Origin: Methanobacterium sp.
GTDB taxonomy: Archaea; Methanobacteriota; Methanobacteria; Methanobacteriales; Methanobacteriaceae
NCBI GenBank assembly: GCA_003161815.1
Contig: PMNN01000053.1
Coordinates: 1 to 5,159, forward strand
Direction of reading: 5' to 3'
DNA length: 5,159 bases
The notes under the pieces were generated by a model, which did no database searches, was not told where the DNA came from, and worked only from the letters and a program-made list of their open reading frames with translations. Of this stretch, positions 1-4,990 are shown in pieces. Positions within the stretch are counted from its first letter, which is position 1. Every line of letters begins with the position of its first letter. Both the position numbers and the translations under genes were made by a program.

Positions 1-5
1 ATTTT

Positions 6-215
6 TCAGTCTTCATTCTTTTCATCTACTTTTATAGCTTGATCTGGACAGATCAAAGAGCATAATCCACATTTTGTACATTTTTCCGAGTTTACGGGGA
101 CTGGTACGTAAATCCCCTTTTCGTTCAATTTTTTTGATTTTTCATAAACCCTGACTGGACAAAATTCTGTACATAAATTACATCCTTTGCAGAACTTTTC
201 ATTAACTGTTATCAT
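6..215 (-). CDS. korD: 2-oxoglutarate:ferredoxin oxidoreductase delta subunit (4Fe-4S protein)
   Basis: A complete 69-residue ferredoxin-like protein with two classical [4Fe-4S] motifs of the form CxxCxxCxxxCP: cysteines 9, 12, 15, 19 and 46, 49, 52, 56. Proteins of this size and layout are the electron-carrying delta subunits of archaeal multi-subunit 2-oxoacid:ferredoxin oxidoreductases. They pass electrons from the TPP-containing catalytic subunits to ferredoxin in the cytoplasm. In methanogens the 2-oxoglutarate enzyme serves the incomplete reductive TCA branch that makes 2-oxoglutarate for glutamate. The assignment to Kor rather than Vor or Por rests on overall resemblance and on my recollection that korD lies near the archaetidylserine genes in related methanogens. 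The catalytic subunits would follow immediately left of the window and cannot be seen. The ATG at 213-215 is supported by a Shine-Dalgarno AGGT 8 nt upstream. Stop is TGA at 6-8. A stand-alone polyferredoxin is the main alternative. Confidence 0.8.
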   Translation of the reverse strand: MITVNEKFCKGCNLCTEFCPVRVYEKSKKLNEKGIYVPVPVNSEKCTKCGLCSLICPDQAIKVDEKNED

Positions 216-223
216 AATAATTT

Positions 224-227
224 ACCT
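224..227 (-). promoter_or_regulatory. Shine-Dalgarno site of the korD-like gene
   Basis: AGGT on the minus strand (within ATCAGGTAAA), 8 nt before the ATG at 215. It nearly duplicates the element in front of mptD, which supports both starts. Confidence 0.6.
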
Positions 228-390
228 GATTATTGATTCAATTTTATGGATGTATCTTGTAACTTTATTGGAATAATGTTCATTTTATTTTTTATTTGAT
301 TACTATAAAAATTTAGATGTTTAATAAATCTATACTTCATAATTAGAATATAATAAAACAATGAAATTGCTTTATAAAAAAATATAGGTT

Positions 391-400
391 TTATATATAA
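391..400 (-). promoter_or_regulatory. Candidate archaeal TATA box upstream of korD
   Basis: The minus strand reads TTATATATAA, close to the methanogen box A consensus TTTATATA. A start site about 25 nt downstream would give a korD leader of roughly 150 nt, which is long. A nearer but poorer box around 302-311 is an alternative. The AT bias of the spacer makes chance matches likely. Confidence 0.3.
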
Positions 401-439
401 TATTTTTTAATACATTTTTTTTGTAAATAAATAAACACT

Positions 440-808
440 TCATTGAACTTCTTCTACATATATTAATGGATAATGAAGTTCCTCTATGAACTTCATTCTT
501 ATAATTGCCAGATTTCCATCGTACTCCGAGAAAACTTTAACATCTAACATATCTCCACTTAATGAAACATATTGATATTCATTCTTTAATTGTTCCAGCA
601 TCTCAGAGTTAATCTTAACTTGAACTTCTTTTATGCATGGTTGAAGTTCCATTGCATTCATCATGGCTTTTTCAAGTCCCTCAGCCGTTCTGGAACTAAC
701 TGGAGTTCCAATGAACTGATGAAAAATCGCTCCCATAGTTATTGCTCCTTCAAAGATTGCTCTTTCTCTTTTCGAGATAATTTTAAAATATTTTTCATCT
801 ACATTCAT
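440..808 (-). CDS. mptD: Archaeal 7,8-dihydroneopterin aldolase (MptD family, DUF372)
   Basis: A complete 122-residue protein recognisable as the archaeal dihydroneopterin aldolase, unrelated in fold to bacterial FolB. It converts 7,8-dihydroneopterin to 6-hydroxymethyl-7,8-dihydropterin plus glycolaldehyde, a step that builds the pterin of tetrahydromethanopterin, the methanogenic C1 carrier. The family signature is clear: an FEGAI segment (19-23), GAIFHQFIGTPVS (26-38) and LQPCIKEV (55-62). From memory of the Methanocaldococcus jannaschii enzyme, the functional residues Glu25, His35 and Gln61 align here with Glu20, His30 and Gln56 at a constant offset of five. A tyrosine near the end (Tyr113 or Tyr117) probably matches the catalytic Tyr. 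Length is normal for the family. The ATG at 806-808 has an AGGT Shine-Dalgarno 7 nt upstream. It appears to be transcribed alone, with AT-rich spacers of 224 bp downstream and 148 bp upstream. No other pterin gene is visible. Confidence 0.9.
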   Translation of the reverse strand: MNVDEKYFKIISKRERAIFEGAITMGAIFHQFIGTPVSSRTAEGLEKAMMNAMELQPCIKEVQVKINSEMLEQLKNEYQYVSLSGDMLDVKVFSEYDGNLAIIRMKFIEELHYPLIYVEEVQ

Positions 809-815
809 TATATTT

Positions 816-819
816 ACCT
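816..819 (-). promoter_or_regulatory. Shine-Dalgarno site of mptD
   Basis: AGGT on the minus strand (TAGGTAAA), 7 nt before the ATG at 808. It fixes the mptD start. Confidence 0.65.
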
Positions 820-839
820 ACAAAAAAATTTTAGTTCCA

Positions 840-848
840 TTATATAGT
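840..848 (-). promoter_or_regulatory. Candidate TATA box of mptD
   Basis: The minus strand reads ACTATATAA. Transcription starting about 25 nt downstream would give a very short leader (about 10-14 nt) that just includes the Shine-Dalgarno site. The element abuts the palindrome at 849-870. Judged only by position and resemblance to box A. Confidence 0.35.
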
Positions 849-870
849 AATGAATTTTTCTAAATTCATT
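849..870. repeat. 9-bp inverted repeat with 4-nt loop upstream of mptD
   Basis: AATGAATTT and AAATTCATT form a perfect 9-bp stem around the loop TTCT. It sits directly upstream of the candidate mptD TATA box, so it could be an operator. It could equally be part of the end of the sortase transcript. The stem has only one G-C pair per arm, so a stable RNA hairpin is doubtful. Confidence 0.4.
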
Positions 871-873
871 TAT

Positions 874-935
874 TGGATTTATTTATTGATAAATATTTTT
901 TTTAAATCAATTACATTATATTAAAAATAAATCCA
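874..935. repeat. 11-bp inverted repeat in the sortase-mptD spacer
   Basis: TGGATTTATTT (874-884) pairs perfectly with AAATAAATCCA (925-935) across a 40-nt A/T loop. It lies just past the sortase stop and upstream of mptD. It may help end the sortase transcript, since the minus strand carries a T-rich run at about 921-930. It may also be chance in AT-rich DNA. Confidence 0.3.
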
Positions 936-956
936 TATTGGGGATTAAATCTTTAA

Positions 957-1676
957 TTAAAGACTGAGGAAATTATTTATGTTCGACAAGAATGATTCAA
1001 TACCATCAGTTGGAACGGGAAAGAAATAAGCATAAATCAAAAGGACAGTTAATACTATTGTAGCTATAAATATAAACATCTTATCTTCTTTCACAGGATA
1101 AAAATTGCCTAGAAGCATCCCTCCACCAAATAAGCTGAGTATTATTAGTAAAGCGTAAGGGGATTGTGGATTAGGCTTGTTTTGAGAGTTTTGTATAGGT
1201 GTTATATTATCATATTTTGCTTCTATAATCAGTCTCTGAGCATCAGACCCTAGGGGATAACAAGTTATTAAAAAGAGGTTATTACCTTGATATAAGGATA
1301 TTTGATATGATGAATCCACAATTGTAGAGTTTAAGACAGTGTATTCCACATTTCCCACGCTTGGCCATGTCAGATCAATTTCATCCCCCGATTTTAGTTG
1401 ATCTAATTTTAAAAAAGGCGAACCATGCAATGTTCTATGTCCCCATAGTATTGTAGTGCCCTGACCGGGTAAGGTAGATTTAGGTTCGAAATAAATTCCA
1501 TAATCTATAGATTTATTATTAATACTTTGATTAACCCCGATTTTAGGTATGAGTATATAAGGAGTATCATTAGAGTTAGAAACAGTTACTGAGTAAGAAT
1601 AATAATCTACCTCAATTAAAAAGTAAAGTGAGATGATAAACATCCCTACTAATATAAATACTGTGGGGAATTTCAT
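957..1676 (-). CDS. Sortase (cysteine transpeptidase) with C-terminal membrane anchors
   Basis: A complete 239-residue sortase. The catalytic triad is visible: His80 in WGHRTLHG, Cys139 in the LITCYP motif (the classic TLxTC equivalent) and Arg148 in AQRLII, nine residues after the Cys as expected. Residues 3-21 form an N-terminal membrane segment or uncleaved signal anchor. The beta-barrel domain spans about 38-155. Two further hydrophobic helices follow (about 173-193 and 199-219), so the domain faces outside and is held by three membrane passes. Sortases cut surface proteins at a C-terminal sorting motif and join them to the wall or to other proteins. In Methanobacteriales the wall would be pseudomurein, and the acceptor is not known to me. 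The gene follows the likely substrate gene by 19 nt, suggesting one transcript. No good Shine-Dalgarno stands at the usual distance from the ATG; AAGGTAG lies about 20 nt away across the upstream stop codon, so translation may depend on coupling. It is unrelated to archaeosortase, whose catalytic motifs differ. Confidence 0.92.
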   Translation of the reverse strand: MKFPTVFILVGMFIISLYFLIEVDYYSYSVTVSNSNDTPYILIPKIGVNQSINNKSIDYGIYFEPKSTLPGQGTTILWGHRTLHGSPFLKLDQLKSGDEIDLTWPSVGNVEYTVLNSTIVDSSYQISLYQGNNLFLITCYPLGSDAQRLIIEAKYDNITPIQNSQNKPNPQSPYALLIILSLFGGGMLLGNFYPVKEDKMFIFIATIVLTVLLIYAYFFPVPTDGIESFLSNINNFLSL

Positions 1677-1695
1677 GCTAAATTCTTTAAATTAA

Positions 1696-2670
1696 CTACC
1701 TTAAGAACTTAGCGTATCCCACCCCAGCAGCGACCATACCCGCTGCTAATATGAAAAGTCCGTACGGAACACCTGTATTCTGACTAGGTACTGTAGGGGT
1801 GCTGTTAGTTGCATTTCCAGGTGCGAATACTGATGATCCATTTCCAAAGTTTGCTTCATTTCCGCTTCCCGATTTGGGCCATTTATACGTGTAAGTGAAG
1901 AGATCTGATTCACCAGATGCCATATGGACATCCCAAGCCGCAACCCCGGTATCTCCTACTATATCTTGATCCTGGAATGTTGCTGGTGGATCACTTGAAG
2001 TTAATTGTGAATCAGTAGGTATTATAGGCCCCCTTATAATTCCTGCTATTGGATAATCGGCATCGTTTCTAGCATTGAATGAAAAGGTCCCACACCATGA
2101 TTGTAGTTGCAAATTAGGGTTTAAAGTTTGTATTTCATTAGGTTCGAACGATGAGGCGGATAAACCCATATCTGGTATTAAAGGCCAATATGTATTAGGT
2201 ACAGCTGCTTGATTCCCTAGAGATGTGCTATCATTTGCAGCAAAATGTGTTCCAGTTGCGACTTCTGTGAATGTTACTGTCTTAGTTTCTCCAGGTTGAA
2301 TTTCCCAACCAAGATCACCCTGACTAGACGATGGACTGCTTCCAGGATTAGTGTTATCTATCATATTTTCTGCAGTCGGATTCGTTGAATCCGGTGAGAC
2401 AGTCCAAGTTATTGGCCCGTCTACAAGATTTGCAGTGTATACTTGACTTATTTTGAAAATCTCCACGTGGCTTCCAGAATTATGTATAGTTGCTGTAATA
2501 GTTGCTGTAAGACTATTCATTCCCACGTTAGATGAATTGAAAGCTATCCAAGTTCCTCCATTGCTAGTGGAATTATCCGCCGAAACTACATTTAATGAGT
2601 TCGCAAAAGTAAAAGCACCTAAAATTGCAAAAAGAGCAATTACTATTATTAAAGCTTTACTAAAATTCAT
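1696..2670 (-). CDS. Exported surface protein with sortase-type sorting signal (probable sortase substrate)
   Basis: A complete 324-residue secreted protein of no family I recognise. Residues 1-31 are a signal peptide: Lys5, a hydrophobic core 6-22, and a likely cut after VVSA at 31. The mature part is acidic, rich in Ser/Thr/Asn/Gly and apparently all beta, with repeated Thr/Val strands such as 54-62 and 129-137, like adhesin or Ig-like surface proteins. It has one cysteine (193) and six possible N-glycosylation sequons at Asn33, 45, 146, 277, 286 and 289. A Ser/Pro/Asn-rich stalk (about 267-298) leads to a tripartite C-terminus: a QNTGVPYG motif (297-304), a hydrophobic helix of about 17 residues (302-319) and a basic tail (Lys321, Arg324). 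This is the layout of a sortase sorting signal, and a sortase gene follows at once. The ATG at 2668-2670 is preceded by the purine-rich AGAGGGGGA. Compared with the spacers around it, the gene looks less AT-rich. A plain membrane-anchored surface protein is the alternative. Confidence 0.85.
   Translation of the reverse strand: MNFSKALIIVIALFAILGAFTFANSLNVVSADNSTSNGGTWIAFNSSNVGMNSLTATITATIHNSGSHVEIFKISQVYTANLVDGPITWTVSPDSTNPTAENMIDNTNPGSSPSSSQGDLGWEIQPGETKTVTFTEVATGTHFAANDSTSLGNQAAVPNTYWPLIPDMGLSASSFEPNEIQTLNPNLQLQSWCGTFSFNARNDADYPIAGIIRGPIIPTDSQLTSSDPPATFQDQDIVGDTGVAAWDVHMASGESDLFTYTYKWPKSGSGNEANFGNGSSVFAPGNATNSTPTVPSQNTGVPYGLFILAAGMVAAGVGYAKFLR
1699..1785 (-). other. C-terminal sorting signal of the surface protein
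   Basis: Encodes residues 296-324: an NTG-containing motif ending in Val-Pro-Tyr-Gly, a hydrophobic stretch rich in Ala/Gly/Val, then Lys and Arg at the very end. The NTG recalls the second half of bacterial LPNTG, but the leading Leu-Pro is absent (Pro295 lies further upstream), so the exact cleavage site is unknown. Confidence 0.65.
2578..2670 (-). other. Signal peptide of the surface protein
   Basis: Encodes residues 1-31: a short basic start (Lys5), a long hydrophobic core and a probable signal-peptidase site after Ala31 with Val at -3. An alternative cut after Ala23 is possible. Confidence 0.75.
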
Positions 2671-2678
2671 AACTTTAA

Positions 2679-2687
2679 TCCCCCTCT
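2679..2687 (-). promoter_or_regulatory. Strong purine-rich Shine-Dalgarno of the surface-protein gene
   Basis: The minus strand reads AGAGGGGGA, 8 nt before the ATG at 2670. It is much more G-rich than the elements before mptD and korD, suggesting strong translation, as expected for an abundant surface protein. Confidence 0.55.
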
Positions 2688-2752
2688 TATCAATCTCCCT
2701 TTTTTATCATAACTAAATCGTAAAATCATATTTTGTAATAAAACAATATTAA

Positions 2753-2781
2753 TTATTATATTTATCTATTTTTTTTATATG
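2753..2781 (-). promoter_or_regulatory. Candidate promoter region of the surface protein-sortase unit
   Basis: Two overlapping TATA-like strings occur on the minus strand: CATATAAAA at 2773-2781 and AAATATAATAATT at about 2753-2765. Either would give a leader of roughly 60-80 nt before the surface-protein ATG. The choice cannot be made by eye. Confidence 0.35.
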
Positions 2782-2814
2782 TCTAAACTTGGCTATTAAT
2801 TTTACCAATATTAA

Positions 2815-2838
2815 AGGGAGATTATAAAGGATCTCCCT
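2815..2838 (-). terminator. Hairpin downstream of the DUF515-like gene, probable terminator
   Basis: AGGGAGAT (2815-2822) and ATCTCCCT (2831-2838) form a perfect 8-bp stem with four G-C pairs around an 8-nt loop. This is by far the most stable hairpin seen in the non-coding DNA here. On the minus strand it begins 14 nt after the TGA at 2853-2855 and is followed by TTTAATATT, a weak U-rich tail. A terminator or mRNA-end stabiliser for the lipid cluster is the natural reading. Confidence 0.55.
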
Positions 2839-2852
2839 CAAATTTACCAGTT

Positions 2853-4253
2853 TCATCCAGTTCCATATATTTGATGGAGTTCAGTTATCATCCATGTTGG
2901 CGCGCTTTGAGTTGGTACAACTAACTGTAATGAATTCATATTTTGAATAACGAACATCGTATTTTCTCGAGGTACCTCTAAAATAACCATGTACTGCGCA
3001 TTCAGATCTCCTAGATTGGATGCTCTTTCAAAGTCTGATAATCTCCATCCGTAGGAAGTTAAGAGAGAACTTATTGTTGCTTGATCCCATGTATTAGATG
3101 AAGCTGCTCTTAAAAGTTGTTCAACATCGGTTGTTGAAGATTGAGATCTTGAACTACTACTAGCTAATTGACCTGCGGCAATGCTTTGAGCAGTGGTTAA
3201 ATTAGCAGCTATAGTTCCACTATCTTGAGCTCTTAAAATAGCCAGTACCGTTGCTCCACTAACCTGAGGAGTGTTACCACCATTACTTGCGCCAGTACTG
3301 CTCGGACTAGTCTGATTGGTTTGATTGGTTTGATTAGTTTGATTGGTTGGTTGTACTTGTGTTGTTCCATTGGCGTTTAGGTAGATATCTACTGCGTCTC
3401 CTACATTTATTAATCCACCAGCGGCCTGTAATCTAGTTAAAATGATAGGTACCGCCACTGTATCCGGAGTAGTTATAACCATATTAGATAATACACTAGC
3501 ATCTGCTTGATTAACTACTAGCTGAGCATTTGAAACTTTTATTATAAGGTTTTTTTGAGTTCCTGCATTATAAGAAATCTGCACTCTACCATAGGCATCT
3601 TTTTGATTGTTAATTTGCTGATTTTGATATGCTCGCCAACTAATAGTTGCAGGTCCAATCACATCCACTGCTGATGCTTGATTTGGAGTCACTGCACTAT
3701 CAATTTCAGCTAATAAAGTTTGTGATTGTGGATCTGTTGCTAAAGGTCCTTTATAGTACGTATTTACTTCATTTATCTTGGTTTGTTTAGCATCGTTTAA
3801 TGTGCCCTGATATGGACTGTAAACAAAGAAGTAATAACCTGCCCCTACAAGCACAACTATTATCAGGAAAAAGACAAGTGCACCTACTAAAGTTCTCTGG
3901 TCTTCATCAGGGATTCTTCCACCGCCACCGGGTCTGCCAGCAGTGCCTGTTTTTCTTCCAAATCTAGGAATAATACTACCCAGACCATCTGGTTTTTTAT
4001 CCTGAGGAGGTTTCTGAGGAGACTTCAACCGGGCTTTTCCAACCTCTCTAGGGCGTGGTTTGGGCATGGGACGGGGAATTTTCCGTTTAACTTCTTTATC
4101 ATCCTCATTTCCATTCATTTTAGATCCATTTGTTGCTTTAGAAACCATGTTTTTAATACGGTCACTAACATCCATCCCAGGATCTTTATCTTTTTTTTGA
4201 AGAACCGGGCCACTTTTATCTTTATCATTTTTTCCCAATATTTTATCTAACAT
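2853..4253 (-). CDS. DUF515-like single-pass membrane protein, function unknown
   Basis: A 466-residue protein resembling the methanogen-restricted DUF515 family (assigned from memory). Residues 1-120 are cytoplasmic, highly charged and disordered-looking, with a basic proline-rich stretch (56-88, including PRPMPKPRPRE) and a glycine run (109-112). A single membrane helix spans about 121-144 and puts the rest outside, by the positive-inside rule. The outer part has a beta-rich segment (about 195-295) ending in a GGLINVGDAVDIYL motif (279-292) like the one in CpaB/RcpC pilus proteins. A linker with four consecutive NQT sequons (304-315) and a Ser/Gly-rich stretch follows, then a C-terminal domain (about 330-466). 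The ATG at 4251-4253 overlaps the pssA stop (ATGTTAG), which suggests translational coupling. The open frame continues 44 codons upstream to an ATG at 4385, but that region lies inside pssA and does not resemble the family, so it is rejected. The position suggests a role tied to envelope lipid or surface assembly, but no biochemical function is known to me. Confidence 0.8.
   Translation of the reverse strand: MLDKILGKNDKDKSGPVLQKKDKDPGMDVSDRIKNMVSKATNGSKMNGNEDDKEVKRKIPRPMPKPRPREVGKARLKSPQKPPQDKKPDGLGSIIPRFGRKTGTAGRPGGGGRIPDEDQRTLVGALVFFLIIVVLVGAGYYFFVYSPYQGTLNDAKQTKINEVNTYYKGPLATDPQSQTLLAEIDSAVTPNQASAVDVIGPATISWRAYQNQQINNQKDAYGRVQISYNAGTQKNLIIKVSNAQLVVNQADASVLSNMVITTPDTVAVPIILTRLQAAGGLINVGDAVDIYLNANGTTQVQPTNQTNQTNQTNQTSPSSTGASNGGNTPQVSGATVLAILRAQDSGTIAANLTTAQSIAAGQLASSSSRSQSSTTDVEQLLRAASSNTWDQATISSLLTSYGWRLSDFERASNLGDLNAQYMVILEVPRENTMFVIQNMNSLQLVVPTQSAPTWMITELHQIYGTG
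3312..3347 (-). repeat. Four 9-bp tandem repeats encoding an Asn-Gln-Thr sequon array
   Basis: Four consecutive 9-bp units (plus-strand form TTGATTGGT, with one variant base in two of the copies) encode Thr-Asn-Gln repeated, giving N-Q-T at residues 304, 307, 310 and 313 of the DUF515-like protein. Each is an N-glycosylation sequon on the external side. Near-identical units suggest recent slippage and possible length variation between strains. Confidence 0.85.
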
Positions 4254-4990
4254 TTTTGACCACTTCTGCGAAGCTTGGCATATAAATGCATAAAAGGCAC
4301 TGTTATTAGGTATAGTAAAGTAATGATGAATAAAAACTTTGCGGGGAGATTGAAAATTACTGAGGAAATGCTTTGTGGTAAACATGTTAAAATTATAAGA
4401 AAACCACCTATCAGCAGCAATATTGGATTTTTAATTTTAGGATATTCAAATGTGCTCACCATTAAAATGGATACAACCCCCATTATAACTAATGACAGTT
4501 CTATAGTAAATATATTAGATAGATAGAATGATCCAAGGATCAATGCTGTTGATGGTATGGGTAATCCTATGAATTTATCTCTACCTAAACTAGGAGATGA
4601 ATCTGAAAGTACGTTGAACCTTGAGAGTCTTATTATCCCACATAATACTACTAAAAGAGCTACTAGTATATTAATGTATGGTATACTATAGGATGTGGAT
4701 GCAGAATACAAAAGCATTCCGGGTGCTACACCAAATGATATCACGTCTGATAAAGAGTCAATATTTTTTCCAAATCCAACATGATCAACTCTTTTCGTCT
4801 TGCGGGCCACATAGCCATCTAATGAATCAAATATAACTGCAAGTAGTATAAATTTAGCTGCTAAGACTAAATCACCCCTGGCAGCCATAATGATAGCTAG
4901 AAATCCAAATGAAGCATTGATCAGAGAGATTAAATCGGGTAGGGCCATATAATCTTTTAATAGCATTTTTATGAAACTTCCCTTATTCAT
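4247..4990 (-). CDS. pssA: Archaetidylserine synthase (CDP-archaeol:L-serine transferase)
   Basis: A complete 247-residue integral membrane enzyme of the CDP-alcohol phosphatidyltransferase family. It moves archaetidyl from CDP-archaeol to L-serine, making archaetidylserine with release of CMP. The family motif is present: Asp55, Asp58-Gly59, Ala62-Arg63, Gly74, Asp78 and Asp82, the four aspartates that bind metal and act in catalysis. Between Arg63 and the motif Gly there are ten residues instead of the eight of the textbook consensus. The following SFGVAP (85-90) is typical of serine-specific synthases. About six to eight hydrophobic segments fill the rest. The start codon ATG at 4988-4990 overlaps the end of asd (ATGAATAA). 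A second ATG at 4964-4966 has a GGGAAG ten nt upstream and would remove eight residues; both are possible because the first has no clear Shine-Dalgarno. The pairing with the decarboxylase gene supports the serine specificity: the product is decarboxylated to archaetidylethanolamine. Confidence 0.92.
   Translation of the reverse strand: MNKGSFIKMLLKDYMALPDLISLINASFGFLAIIMAARGDLVLAAKFILLAVIFDSLDGYVARKTKRVDHVGFGKNIDSLSDVISFGVAPGMLLYSASTSYSIPYINILVALLVVLCGIIRLSRFNVLSDSSPSLGRDKFIGLPIPSTALILGSFYLSNIFTIELSLVIMGVVSILMVSTFEYPKIKNPILLLIGGFLIILTCLPQSISSVIFNLPAKFLFIITLLYLITVPFMHLYAKLRRSGQKC

Larger units (their letters stand above)
216..439. other. AT-only intergenic spacer between mptD and korD
   Basis: This 224-bp stretch holds no convincing gene and is overwhelmingly A+T. 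On the minus strand it must contain the end of the mptD transcript and the korD promoter. T-rich runs just after the mptD stop (about 425-437, repeated ATTT) could act as an archaeal U-tract terminator. A TATA-like element lies at 391-400. A weak A/T-only inverted repeat pairs 377-385 with 400-408. Several other TATA-like strings (for example near 302-311 and 348-359) cannot be told apart by eye in such biased sequence. Confidence 0.6.
2671..2852. other. Intergenic region between the lipid cluster and the sortase unit
   Basis: These 182 bp carry no gene on either strand. From right to left they hold a GC-containing hairpin after the 466-aa protein gene, an AT-rich stretch with TATA-like strings, and the leader of the surface-protein gene with a further copy of AGGGAGAT (2693-2700) and its Shine-Dalgarno. 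Confidence 0.6.

Noticed and set aside
216..439. Possible small RNA or extra gene in the 224-bp spacer
   Set aside because: The stretch is almost pure A+T with no GC-containing stem, no tRNA-like fold and no open frame with a ribosome site.
590..847. Plus-strand open frame of 85 codons
   Set aside because: It lies mostly antisense to mptD, is rich in Phe/Ser/Asn/His as expected of an antisense shadow, and has no ribosome site or recognisable motif.
957..1676. Archaeosortase reading of the transpeptidase
   Set aside because: Archaeosortases are multi-helix membrane proteins with different Cys/Arg/His spacing. Here a beta-barrel domain with the LITCYP motif and Arg nine residues on marks a classical sortase.
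1746..1943. Minus-strand open frame of 65 codons inside the surface-protein gene
   Set aside because: It is an out-of-frame shadow of the low-complexity C-terminal stalk, with no domain or plausible start signal.
2453..2716. Plus-strand open frame of 87 codons
   Set aside because: It is antisense to the signal peptide and N-terminus of the surface protein. Its hydrophobic look comes from the complementary codons.
4254..4385. N-terminal extension of the DUF515-like reading frame to an ATG at 4385
   Set aside because: The 44 extra codons lie wholly inside pssA. They read as a shadow of its membrane-helix codons, and the ATG at 4253 overlapping the pssA stop is the natural start.
4275..4526. 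Plus-strand open frame of 83 codons
   Set aside because: It is antisense to the C-terminal helices of pssA, with no supporting motif.
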